A stretch of 64,000 nucleotides of DNA from Yamagishiella unicocca (Eukaryota > Chlorophyta > Chlorophyceae > Chlamydomonadales > Volvocaceae): assembly GCA_003116995.1 (NCBI GenBank), contig BDSL01000002.1, positions 2,874,001-2,938,000 on the forward strand, read 5' to 3'. The notes below the pieces were generated by a model that worked only from the letters and a program-made list of their open reading frames with translations, did not search any database and was not told the origin of the DNA. Shown in pieces: positions 22,201 through 32,697 of the stretch. Made by a program: the position numbers and the translations under genes. Numbering within the stretch: position 1 is the first letter of the stretch; each line of letters opens with the position of its first letter.

Positions 22201-24100
22201 GTGTGCCAGCGCACGACACCGACGCAAACGGTCGCATGACGGTCGCGTTTCCTTGTTCCAGCGTCGGAACTCCTATCCCACACTGCTTCTTGCGGACACG
22301 GTGTGCAGGCGAGGCGCTTCAGATGCGGACGAGCGGCGGCAGCAGGAACACGACCGGGAGCGGATACGGGACGGCGGGAAACGGAAACACCGAGACCGGG
22401 GCCATTCGGACGACGAGCGGCCGGGCGACGAGGTGAGCGGTGTGGTGGTGCACGTAGGGCGCTTGGGCGGCGAGCAGTGGTCCTCCCTTCCGTAGGGGTA
22501 AGGCAGAGGGCGGGGCAGGGTTCGGGGTACGGATGAGGAAAGGAGAGGGCGGGGCAGCGGGCAGGGTTGGTTGGGGCGGCGGTTGGTTGGTTGGGCGGCG
22601 GGTTGGTTGGGGCGGCAGAGGCGGCCTCTCGCAGCGGAGCGGGCGGAAAGTATGGCAGGCGGCGTGGGAGCTGAGGAGGTGGGAGGGCTGGCACGGTGGT
22701 CACGGTGGGTGGCAGGGGGTTGCGTGGGGGGCACGTGGGTGAGTGGTGATGTGTGAGCACAGCGCAGCAGCACGAGGAGCGCACCTGGTGGTGGTGGAGG
22801 CGGCGTAAAGCCACCTAGCCGGTGTGTTGTGTCCACCCAAGCTTGATGCACTTCGACTCCAGCTCGGCTTGGCTTGGCTTGGCTGTGCCTCCGCAGGACG
22901 GCGCGCGGGGCGGCAAGAAGACCCGTGGGTCACATCGCGAGCGGGACCACGACCACGACGACGACGGCGGCGGCGGCGGTCGCCACGGCAAGAAGCACCA
23001 CAAGCACGAGGAGAAGGACAAGAAGGATAAGAAGGACAAGAAGGACAAACGGGGCAAGCACGAGAGGAAGCACTCTCGGCCGCCGCAGGAGACCAGCTCA
23101 GGCAGTGAGGCAGACGAGGAGGGCCGGCGGCCGAGCGGCCCGACGTGGCTGCTCCCCAGCATCAAGGTGGGGTCCGCAGGGGGGGGACGAAGGCGCACAT
23201 TTGCAGGGGGGGGATGAAGGCGCACATTTGCAGGGGGCAGGCAGGGGGCAGCGAGGAGCTCCCCGGACACCCTGTCGCTTGGGGTATTGCATGCCACCGC
23301 CGCCGCCGCCTCGCCGCTCCTCCGCCCCCCGGCCCGCAGGTCCGTGTCGTGGACAAGCAGGTCCGCGGCGGGAAGCTGTACCTGAAGAAGGGTACCGTGG
23401 TTGACGTGCACCCCGGGGGATCTGCGGATGTGGCGCTGGACGACACGCGGGACGTGCTGAGGGTGAGCCGGGGGGATGGGGAGGGGCCGGATGGGGAGGG
23501 GCCGGATGTGCGACTGCAGTGTGCGACTGCAGTGTGCGACTGCAGTGTGCGACTGCAGTGTGCGGAATGAGGGGCTGCTAGGGGGTGTGATGTCTGCGTA
23601 CAGGAAACGGTAACCCACCGGAGGGCTGGCGAGGGTTGCGACAGCTTCTTGAGCGCGCGCGTTCGTTATACACAAGCTTGTCTACATGGTAGATGGTGCC
23701 GGGCCGAGGCGAATGAGGAGAATGCACCACTTGACATTGCTCCGTCAAGATATGTCCACCATACCTACTCCATACGTACAACCGGGTACGTACATACGGC
23801 GGTAAGCTTGTCTACCTGACACCAATACGTACGGTCCCTTGCTGTGTCCCTTGCTGTTGTCCCTCCCTCTCTCTGTCCTTCCCGCAGCTCCCACAGTCCT
23901 CCCTGGAGACAGTGGTGCCGAGGCACGAGGGCGCTGTGGTGCTGGTGGTGGCGGGGCCGCACCGGGGATCACGCGGGCGGCTGCTGCAGGCCAGCACCAG
24001 CGCCGGCGCGGCGGCGGTGCAGCTGGCGGTGGACTTCACAATCGTACGGCTGATGCTGGATGACGTGGCTGGATATGTGGGCGAGATGGAGGAGGAGTGA
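19244..24100 (+). CDS. GPKOW: G-patch and KOW spliceosomal protein (GPKOW/MOS2/Spp2 family), 9 exons
   Basis: Exons: 19244-19729, 19936-20128, 20526-20626, 21056-21164, 21698-21971, 22309-22432, 22897-23166, 23340-23462, 23888-24100. Every junction agrees in phase; about 630 residues. Residues ~163-210 are the G-patch, YESMPVEEFGRAMLRGMGW followed by GLGA. A first KOW-type block, AMRILAGPHAGLGC, is near residue 275. Residues ~388-520 are low-complexity Arg/Asp/Lys/His linker. Then come LLPSIKVRVVDKQVRGGKLY and a second KOW, GAVVLVVAGPHRGSRGRLL, near the end. This order is that of human GPKOW and Arabidopsis MOS2. Known: the G-patch binds the DEAH helicase DHX16/Prp2 and serves spliceosome activation in the nucleus. 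The ATG at 19244 opens the conserved LAFTFQKKKVV start. Introns 3, 4 and 8 begin with tandem repeats. Confidence 0.93.
20627..20835. repeat. 27-bp minisatellite, 8 copies, starting at the GPKOW intron 3 donor
   Basis: GTGGGTGGGGTGCAGCGG recurs at 20627, 20654, 20681, 20708, 20735, 20762, 20789 and 20816. The first copy begins on the exact GT of the 5' splice site, after the exon end AGCGCG. Confidence 0.96.
21165..21260. repeat. G/T-rich repeats at the GPKOW intron 4 donor
   Basis: The donor GTGGGTGG continues into degenerate GGGTTGGGTGGG blocks and a duplicated GGGGAGGATACGGGCG. Confidence 0.7.
21572..21601 (-). repeat. Dispersed element copy (GAGGGAGACCCGNGGATGCG family)
   Basis: On the minus strand this copy reads TTCGAGGGAGACCCGAGGAT then GCGAGGAAAAA. 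It matches the arm at 2970-2999 and the copy at 44849-44875. It lies in GPKOW intron 4. Confidence 0.75.
23463..23565. repeat. Two tandem repeats at the GPKOW intron 8 donor
   Basis: Right after the donor at 23463 come GGGGAGGGGCCGGAT x2 and then TGTGCGACTGCAG x4. Both are intronic. Confidence 0.85.
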
Positions 24101-24147
24101 TGCGGCCGTCGGCGCTGGGGGCCCGCTTCGTGGGTCCTCACAGGGTT

Positions 24148-24212
24148 TTGCCAATACCGGTAGTAAAACCGGTAGTAATACCGGCAATGATACCGGTAAT
24201 GGTACCGGTACG
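24148..24212. repeat. ACCGGTA repeat just after the GPKOW stop
   Basis: Six ACCGGTA-like words occur in 65 bp with a spacing of about 9-12 bp, including self-complementary TACCGGTA. They start 48 bp after the stop and should be in the 3' UTR. Confidence 0.85.
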
Positions 24213-25213
24213 GTCGCTGCGAGGTTGCGGAGAGGCGGGCGGGGGAGGGCCTGTTGGCGGGTAAAAGGTTTGATCGGACGGCGGGGGGCGGCGAGAAGAC
24301 CCGGCTAAACGACATTGGAAACGGACGACGGGGGATGGAGACTTGGGGGAGGCGGTGGGAGCGAGGTGGGCCGCAGGGGGGTGGGGTTTTAGGGCATGTG
24401 GAGACGAGGCCGTAGGAGGACAAAGCACGTGCAGCTGCTTAAGGAAGGGACGAGACGCGAGAGGCGTCGGAACACATGTGAACTCAACTTGATAAGATTT
24501 CGGTTTCGCGCTCAAAAACGTAACCCGGTCGTGCCGGTACTGATATCGTTGTACGACAGCCGTTGTACGGTAGTACGTGGTGCGGAAGTAGTAGATGGTA
24601 CAGAGGCCTCCTGACTTCAAGGCAGCGCCATCGGGTGCTGGTATGATGGTGCTTGCAGGTGGGATGGATAGGCTGTCCTCGGGTACCCCTGCGGGGCCAG
24701 GCAGCCCCTGCGCTCCGGCGCGTGCGGAGAATGCGACATGCGGAGACGCGCACACCCTGTACAACACCATGAACAGCAGCCGGATGTGTCTAAATCCCCG
24801 CGCCGACGTCACGATATCTCCTTGTCTATTCTCGTAGGGTTGCTGCGGTCTGTGCCGCGGTTCTTCCCTTCCCGCTACTTGCCTCGCGACCGTCCAAACC
24901 GAGTGAGGGGTCGCCGCGAGCAGCCATGCGATAAGGCGCGGGCTGCCGAAGCATTAGGTGCGTTAATTTTACACGCCATGGAACATACTTTTACTACGTC
25001 ATGACAGTGTCGGTGCCTCCGAAAGCTCACAGCAGGCGGCAAAGGCACTTCGTGGTTAGGTTGGTTGGTGACCCGCGGGTCATGACGTGGCGTCGACTTG
25101 CAACTGCTCATTGAGCATTGGTTCCGGCCGGCGAGCGACACGCTTTCTGAGACGGCAGCGACCTTAGTTGGCTCGAGCCTGTTCGAGGTTGTAAAGAGAC
25201 AAACGTTAGCGTG
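24213..25213. other. 3' flank of GPKOW and upstream region of the next gene
   Basis: No exon with matching splice sites is seen. Open frames on the minus strand here (up to ~220 residues) have no conserved character and overlap the ACCGGTA repeat. Confidence 0.45.
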
Positions 25214-28200
25214 ATGCTTAAATCACGTAAGCTGGCCGCAGCAACGCCAGCCTCCTGCCAGCGCGGCAACACGCCGATGTGGGCTTCGCGAATGTCCACC
25301 GCCGCAGCTGCCCTTTCCCAGGCCTGTCAGCGCTGTGCAACAATAGTAGAGCGGAAGCCTTTGTTCCCAGCCAGCTTGAGCCGGGCACCTCAACGCCTAG
25401 CGCCGGCCCTGCTGCTGGGCTCTCAGCAAGCGGTCCCGATGGAATCGCGCCCGCTGTCGAGCGAGGCGCTGCCTGTTGCGCAGCGTCCCACGCGATGGAT
25501 CCACACGCGATCAGCGTCGGCGCGGCGCCATTTGGAGGTGAGGACGCGTGACGTTGCTTCTCTCCGTCAACGCTGATTCGTTTTCCTTGCAACCAAGTTT
25601 TTGGCCGAGCGCGCGGGCCTTGCAACATCTGACGGCCCAATGCATCAGCATCAGCAGACAGCACCATCGCGTGCAATATTTGTAAGTTAGTATTTATGCT
25701 TCACCTGCAGGGTCCGACAGTGCCGGAAGACGGGCACCCAGCGGAGGAGCAGCACGTCGTTACCAAGCCTGCAATGACCGAAGCTGGGCCTCTTACTGGT
25801 GATACAGATAACGAACACCACGTTGCCCAGACCGTCACTGCCGCTGCCGCCGGCGCACCGCCGCAGGCAGCCTATCCACAACGGGTGCAGCAGCGGCAGC
25901 TTGAACAGTCGCCGAAGGCGAGCGAGGTGCTGGATCCACGACTCGTGAGTACATGCACACCTTTTGATCTGGAACCCACTCTAACTGTTACTACTACTAC
26001 TTGCACGCATACTTCGAGAGCTAGCAGCTTCGAGGGCTAGCAATTTCCCGTCCTAAAACACTCTACTCGCACTGGTAACCCGCGTAAGAGTGGTGCGTCG
26101 CAATGCGTGCGTGCTCCACACCTCTCCACACACGTCGGAGGGGCGACATCAAGCTGTATGTGGGCTGTTTCGCCCCTCTGTATAGCGCACCGGCTACTGC
26201 TGGCCTTTGCCTTGCTGTTGCCGCTGGCATGACCGGTCCTTCCGGCGACCCTGCCCTGCAGCAGCACCGCCGTACTTGCTTCCAGCGTGTACCAATTGGG
26301 CGCCAAGCATCGGACCAGCGGGTAGTGGGTTTTAGTAGGGTTTAGGATCTGCAATTCTGCATGTGATGACCTGTCGGTCCGGGTGGCCTGCCCGCCCCGC
26401 TGCATGCGTGCAGGCCGAGTCACTTATCGCCATAGCCCGAAAGCTTGCCGCACCTCCGGCGACGATTCCTCATGCACCTGCTGGTGAGGGCGACGGGGTC
26501 GCTTCGGCGGAGGGGGCCGAACACTGGGGGCTGATGGAGGCGGAGGCGGAGGCGGAGGCGATTGCTGCTGGGTCAACAGCGATGGAGCAGTGCCAGGAGC
26601 ACGAGGGCGCTAGCGGCAGGTCCCAACAGAAGCAGCAGCGGCGGCGGCAGCAGCTGGCGGCGGTGGCTTCGGAGCTGCAGGCGCTGGCCGCAAGCAGCGT
26701 GGGGCCTAGTAAGGACGATGGAGGAGAAGGCCCTGTTGCCCCGGGCAGCAGCCAGCGGGACGAGGACCACCAGCGAACTTACCACCAGGTATTTGATGGT
26801 TTGTTTGTCTTGAGAGGGCTCACTCCGTTGTGCCGCGCTGCCAGCACAGCGACGATGGCCGGGGTGATGTGTATGGTGGTGATGTTGACCCGCGCAATGC
26901 TTCGCAGGCGGCGGCAGCCAGCTCCGGAAAGGCGGCGAGCCTGCTGGCCGAGGCGTGCCTGCTGCTGCTGGGCGAGCCGCCCACCACCAGCAAGGCGCCT
27001 GCTGGGCCCTATGACGCAGCCGTAGCCGGGGACCCTGGCGGCGGGCGGGTTGCCGTACTGGAGCGGGAGCTGGAGGCGGCCAGAGCTGACGCCGAGGTCA
27101 GGGGCGGGCTGGCCGCTGGCGCGTGTGGTTGTACTTTTTGTTATGTTTTCGTTGGTAGATAGCGGTGATTGCGCAATAACGGGTGCTGTGTCATTTGGGC
27201 ATTTGGGGGCCAGGAAGGTCTTGCAGCAGGCTTCAGTACATCACCCTTACATGTAAGGGTGATTTAGCGGTGTCGGGCGCATGTTGGTAGCCAGGACAAC
27301 GGAAGCAACCTCAGTCACCAGCGGTGTCACCTGACAGCAGATGGAAACGCACGTGCCCGAGCATGCATGTATTTCCTCCCTCTGCCTTCGGCTTGGTTGG
27401 ATTGCGACCCCGACAGGCCCAGCGAGCTGCGGCGGAGGCCGCGAAATCCGAGGCAAAGCGGGCCCGCGACGCCTTGGTTTTGGCGCAATGGAAAGCGGCG
27501 CGGTCGGCGGCGGTGAGCAATCAAGCAGTGCTCGCAGCGCAGCAGCCCAGCAATCTAAATATCCAATGGCCTGATAGGTGGTGGTGCTTACTTAGATATT
27601 ACCTGGAACCCACTGAAATATATACTACTACCTGCAGTACCTTAATTCTTTTCGCCACCGATGCACCGAATAGGCGGACAGACCTGACATGCGCACCCCC
27701 GCCCCGCCGACCAATGGTTCGCCAGGCGCTGGCGGACATAGTCAGTCACACGGCTGCGGTTGACCAGGAGCTGATCACGCTGAGGGCCGAGGTGTTGGGA
27801 CGGCTGGCGGTTTTGGAGCGCAGGGCGGTCGAGCTTGAGATGCGGCAAGCGACGCTGGCTGCCTGCGTTACCGCGTTCGGGCGGGGGCTGCGTATTCTGG
27901 AGGTCCCCGTGAAACCCAATACGGACCGCCGCGGCGGCATCAGGCAGCTCAAGGCCCGGGCATCCGCTGCGAGGCGCGTCGTGGGACGGGCCAGGAGGAG
28001 TGGTGGAAGGTGGGTGCGGTGGCGGGCCGGAGTTCGGCCCATCGATGTCGCTTCTGCCGGACACCTGCCTGCCCCACTCACTACTTGTCCCGGCGCGCCG
28101 TGTTTCTCAGCAGGCGCGGTGGGCGCCGCGGGCTGCGGCGCCGAGGAGGAGGACCCCCAGCTGCTGGCGGGCGAGCACACAGGCGCCCGGGGTGGCCCCG

Positions 28201-28295
28201 GCGGGACAGGAGCAGCTGAGGGAGCGTGGACTGACGTCGGTCCGTCGGACCCCGAGTCGCGGCAACGGGCGGGAAGGCGAGCGCGATGTCTATAG
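25214..28295 (+). CDS. Hypothetical helical/coiled-coil protein, 6 exons
   Basis: Exons: 25214-25537, 25711-25944, 26414-26788, 26908-27096, 27417-27512, 27726-28295. All five introns are phase 0 and the model gives about 595 residues. The N-terminus (MLKSRKLAAATPASCQRGN, then Arg/Ala/Ser-rich to about residue 108) could be an organelle presequence, but this is weak. The middle is Gln/Ala/Glu-rich with predicted helix (QQKQQRRRQQLAAVASELQ, VLERELEAARADAE). Exon 6 encodes a heptad-like stretch, ADIVSHTAAVDQELITLRAE followed by VLGRLAVLERRAVELE. I recognise no family. The donor of intron 4 (GTCAGG) is poor. A GTGGGT donor at 28010 might add a short intron; the frame read without splicing runs to TAG at 28293. 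Confidence 0.6.
25971..26003 (-). repeat. Dispersed GGTAGTAGTAACTG element, copy in intron 2 of the helical-protein gene
   Basis: The plus strand reads GGAACCCACTCTAACTGTTA then CTACTACTAC. It lies 26 bp inside the intron from the donor at 25945. Related copies are at 27604, 36359, 43009, 45149, 52038 and 59471. Confidence 0.8.
27604..27637 (-). repeat. Dispersed GGTAGTAGTAACTG element, diverged copy
   Basis: GGAACCCACTGAAATATATA then CTACTACCTG lies in intron 5 of the helical-protein gene. The ends match the family but the middle has drifted. Confidence 0.65.
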
Positions 28296-29828
28296 ATTCC
28301 TTCTCACGCAGACTCTAAGCGCATCGAGGCATCTGGCTGCGGGATGGGCCGGTGCGGTGCGGTGCGCGGTGTGATGCTCCGTGAGGGGATGCGGCGTCGT
28401 GGCGGTGGGCGCTGTGCGTTGCCGGCGACGTGAAGATCGCGAAGAACCCAATGCATCCATTGGCCGATGAGCTGTTGAGGCGTTGTCGAAGGCAGCCCAG
28501 GTTACTGTGGCTTTAGCACGGGCCGTGTCGTGAGTGCATGATCGCGAGGGAGTTGAGCGTCAAACCTTACACTGTTTGGCCGCCCAATCGGTTGTGCGGG
28601 CCTTATGCATGCGCTTACGGGCCGCTCAAAGTCATCGTGGGCCCTAGCCCATACGAACCTCTGGTCTGCAGCATAATGGTGTCCCAATCATGCGCAGTCA
28701 CCGTAGTCGTACCAATGGTATTCGCCGTAATGAGGTTTCACTCGATAAGCAATTCTGCCGGCTATTTTTTTCTACCTACGCCTGAAACGCTATCAGCTAC
28801 AAAGGTTGCATTACCTGTTCGCACAGGCTGCAGCTACAGGTATGCACACAACAATTCTGCGATGGGAGCATCACACCCGTTAACCAGACTGTCTAACCAC
28901 CTAACGAACGGACTGTTGAGAGGATGTAAGAGCGACTCACATGGCCAGCAGAATACCGGTATACATGCGAACACAAGCTCGCGGGTCCCAGGCGTCTCAG
29001 GTGTATCATGGGTCTCAGGCATTCACCATACGGCATTTCCTGACGTACAGAAGCCACTAGGTCAGACATTTGGTACGGCATATGATGGCATAATGTACGG
29101 CTCATTACGAATCTTGCCAAATCACAAAGTTACCGCTGCTCGGCAACAGCAAAACACACGTCAAGGGTCATCATACCGGCAACTGAGTCGTCTGCCAGCA
29201 CTACAGCCCAAAGCCCAATTAATCCCAAGGGCTGTAGCCCCTCTCCGGGGTCGGCTATGACGCCACATCAAATGCTCCACCTCCACCTCCGGCGCCCATC
29301 TAGTGAGCCAACAGTCCCCGCAGCATGCGCAGCACGGCCAACATGCACGAACGCTCTGCATCGTCGCCACCGCGCACATGCGCCGTGCTATCAAACTCAC
29401 GGAGATTATTTCGCAGGCCACGTTGCCGGACCCTTCAATCCCTTCGTACCCCAAGAAGCCCCTCCGGAATGAAAACATGTACACGTCACTTACCCCACCC
29501 CGCCAGATGCACGGCATGATCGCGCGCAAAACTCTATCGACACAGGTGGCTGTACGGCAAGGGCCTTCCCTGGCGCCCCACGCCTCCTCGCTTCGCTTCG
29601 TTGGACTTTCCTCCCCGCGCCTCCCTTGTCGCGTTGTCAGGCCCTGCTCACCGTAAACCCGAGGACTAGAGTGACCTGAACCGTCAAGCACCGTTTCGGC
29701 ACCCCATGCCTTCAGCATCCTAAACCCTAACCCGCAACCCCAAGCAAGCGGGCAAGCGAGCAAGCAGGGCAGGGAAACCAGCCCCTCGGCAGCTAGCTGC
29801 AGAACCCAGATCGCGTCCTGTCTGCTAG
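28296..29828. other. Intergenic region, no supported gene
   Basis: About 1.5 kb of lower-GC DNA between convergent genes. A 240-codon open frame at 28538-29260 exists, but its composition is not like the real exons here and no domain is visible. Short GGTCTCAGGCGTCTCAGG-type and TACGGCAT words recur. Confidence 0.5.
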
Positions 29829-31277
29829 TCACTCCACATCCGCAGCCACTGCCACCGCCTCAAAAATCGCCGGCTCCACCTCCCCCTCCTCTAGGAGCTC
29901 CGATTCCGGCTCCGACTCCGACTCCGGTTCGAGCTCCCCTCGCCGCAGCCGCGCAGCGTGCACCTCGTGCTCGTCCACTAGTACGGTGCTGCGTACGGCC
30001 TCGGACAGAATATCCATGAGCTCGGCCTGGCTCTCGCAGGTGGTCACGGTTGACGCCAGCGCGCTGTTAAGGTTGCTGTTTTTACACAGCAGCCGCTGCA
30101 GCTCCCCCTGGAGCATCCCCTGCTGCGCCGTCAGGTGCTGCACCTGAGATGCCAACCGCCGTACCTCAACCGACAACAGCTCCCTGTCAACTACCAACTT
30201 CGAGTGAGTCACAAGCAAGGAGTCGTGCTGCGCCGCCGCCGCGGCCGCCGCCCCGGGCGCCGATGATGCACCGGGTGATGTCCGGGGGGATACTCCAGCA
30301 CTAGAAGCCGCGTTTGCTGCGTCGCCAGAGGCGCCGGCATTCGTGTTTCGGCCACCGCCGCGTTGGCGCCCGCCGCCGCTGCGGCGGTCGGCATCCTGCT
30401 GCGGCAACCGCGCGTCACTGGGCCCAGTGGACGATCCGGCGGCGGCGGCGCCGCCGCCGCCGCCGCCTGCCGGTGCGGGCGTTGAGGGCTTTGCGCCGGG
30501 CTGTGAGGTTGCTGACGAGGACGGCGCGGCTGGTGCGCTGCGGCGGTTGGTGTGTGACGTCACAGCGCCGGGCTGGCTGCCCCGGGACCTGGCTGACAGC
30601 GTCGAGGCAGCTGCAGCGGCACCGGTGGCCTGGGACCTGCCGTTGGCGACTGGCGGCGGCGGCGCCCGGGATGCGGCCGCTGCCGCCAGCTTGGCGCTGC
30701 CCAGTGCTGCAGCGCGGGCTGCGGCCACCGCTGCGGCTGCCAGCTCCGGCGGGACGGAGGCCACGTTCCTGGCTGCTGAGGCTCTCATTTGGGTCGGAAG
30801 GGCTGACGGCGGCCGGCGGCCTGAAGCGCTTCGGCCCCCCGCTGCATCATCCGGGCGACCGGACGCATTGCGGGGCCGCCGCCGGTCCCGGTTGCGAGGC
30901 TCTGAAGCGGCAGCATCGCCGTCGCGAGCGGGGAGCGCCATGGACGCCATCGCCCTGGCAGGGTTGGCATCTGGTGGCGCTCCTGCAAGGGGCTGACCGT
31001 CAGAGCCGTGCTCCTTGGGACCTTGCCGCTGCCGGTCTCTGCCGCCGCGCCGTCGCTGCGGCAGAGGCGCATCGCTTGCGCCAGCAGTGGTAGCTGCGTC
31101 GATCCTTGCGTTGTCGGGTGCAGCAGGGGCCGAGCCTCCCATATCCGAAGGCTCAGGTTTAGGGTGTGCCAGGTCAGTGACACCGTCAGCGCTACAGCTA
31201 AGCTGGGCGCTGTCTTTTAAATCGGCTATGTTGTGAAGTAATGCGTCGCCTGTGCTTGCGTCCGCCATGGTCGTCAT
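29829..31277 (-). CDS. Hypothetical intronless disordered protein with a C-terminal coiled coil
   Basis: A single uninterrupted frame of 482 residues starts at MTTMADASTGDALL and stops at 29829. Residues 1-350 are low-complexity Ala/Ser/Pro/Gly/Arg with Arg-rich patches (QRRRGGRDRQRQG, RNRDRRRPRN). Residues ~351-440 form a helical region with leucine-zipper-like spacing: HSKLVVDRELLSVEVRRLAS, then QVQHLTAQQGMLQGELQRLL. The last ~35 residues are acidic (ELEPESESEPESELLEEGE). A basic disordered half plus a zipper and an acidic tail would suit a nuclear or RNA-associated protein, but no family is recognised. It is the only long intronless gene in the window, which makes a recent or retroposed origin conceivable. 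It is divergent to the GT92 gene, with about 320 bp between starts. Confidence 0.6.
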   Translation of the reverse strand: MTTMADASTGDALLHNIADLKDSAQLSCSADGVTDLAHPKPEPSDMGGSAPAAPDNARIDAATTAGASDAPLPQRRRGGRDRQRQGPKEHGSDGQPLAGAPPDANPARAMASMALPARDGDAAASEPRNRDRRRPRNASGRPDDAAGGRSASGRRPPSALPTQMRASAARNVASVPPELAAAAVAAARAAALGSAKLAAAAASRAPPPPVANGRSQATGAAAAASTLSARSRGSQPGAVTSHTNRRSAPAAPSSSATSQPGAKPSTPAPAGGGGGGAAAAGSSTGPSDARLPQQDADRRSGGGRQRGGGRNTNAGASGDAANAASSAGVSPRTSPGASSAPGAAAAAAAQHDSLLVTHSKLVVDRELLSVEVRRLASQVQHLTAQQGMLQGELQRLLCKNSNLNSALASTVTTCESQAELMDILSEAVRSTVLVDEHEVHAARLRRGELEPESESEPESELLEEGEVEPAIFEAVAVAADVE

Positions 31278-31599
31278 CAGAGGCGCGCTTCACGCCGACG
31301 ATCGATATCAATGTGCTTAATAGAAAACGTGGATAGACATCATCGCTTACGCTGTCAGCTATGCCTGACGTAAAAGCAGTTTCGTCAATAAGTATGTACT
31401 ACTTGTAACGCCCATTTACTTAACATCATCGTACTTACTTGCACGTACTGCCGCAATATCGCACCGCAATATGCCGCAATACAATCACCCAGAGAAAATA
31501 TTATCAGCTCCGTTTTCCGTGACGTTTGCACCCTGACCTGACACAACTGACCCGACATGCCCGAGCAATGATCTGAAAACCCCAATTTGCCAGCTGGGA
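31278..31599. promoter_or_regulatory. Divergent promoter region
   Basis: About 320 bp, relatively AT-rich, between the starts of the minus-strand disordered protein and the plus-strand GT92 gene. No specific element is claimed. Confidence 0.4.
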
Positions 31600-32662
31600 A
31601 TGCACAATTTCGTAATTGTTGCATCCATCCTTGTACTTCTGCTCTCGCTTGCTGGACTAGATGCGTCTGGGCACCACCTCCTCAGTAGCGATGATGTGGG
31701 TGTCAAAAAATGCGAGTTCCAGGTGAGGAGGCGGTCATAATCGTCGCTTACTAGGCTTGAATGTACGTGTGTGCGGGGGCCAGGTGTGCCATTTCGGTCA
31801 GCTTTCCAACCCTGGTTGGAGCCCTGGTTCGCGCCCGCCGGTTCCTGCCAAACGGAAATAGGCGGGCCGAGCTTTGCGTTATCTTACACCCTTGCTTGGC
31901 ATCAATTCATTCGGAACTGTGTGCTGGTGCAAGGGGCCGCAGGGAAGTGCATCACCCGCGCCTGATTTTTTGGCGCTTGTACAACGCCTTGCATGCAACA
32001 CGCTGTACGACGCCTTGCATGCAGCAAGCGTATCACCTGCCATGCCCAGCCCCTCACCAACTTGCATCTATATCCAAGTGCACGTCCAAGGAGCACCACC
32101 TTCCTCACCAATGAATCCAGCCTGGCACTAAGCGTTCCGCAAAGCGCCCAGTCCGGAGAGGTTGGGGCCGATCGGGGGGGCCTCTTAAGGAAAGATCGGC
32201 CGACTGCTATTCACCATCCTGTCGTACATGGGAAGCAAGGCCCATGCGCAGACCGCTACCTTCCCCTCCACTTGCTGTGGTACCCGCCACCCTTCGAGCC
32301 CCGCAGAAGCCATATGTTGCTTACCACCTTCCTAACACGACGTGCGCCGCACGCAAACTGCCCACATAGGGCCAGCTAGGCGACGACCCAGCAAACCACG
32401 TGCGGCTCTACGTCTTCCTAACCGCCTGCACCAGACCGTTGGAGCAAGCCGCCCAGGTTGCCTTGGGCGACGGAAATGTCACCCACGGGGCGGCGGCGGC
32501 GCCGCCGCCCAACTTCTTCCTGTCGGGATTCGCCTTCCTGTTGCAGCTCAACCAATCCGTCACGACCACTCAGCTGCAGCAACCGCTGTCCACACTGTTG
32601 TGGGCAGCCCAGCGGCCGCGTGCGGAATTCCTATTCGACGGAAGCGCGGGGGGAAATCCCGA

Positions 32663-32697
<35 letters not shown>

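Noticed and set aside
28538..29260. 240-codon plus-strand open frame in the 28-29 kb spacer
   Set aside because: Composition is unlike neighbouring exons, no domain or splice context is seen, and it lies in lower-GC spacer DNA.
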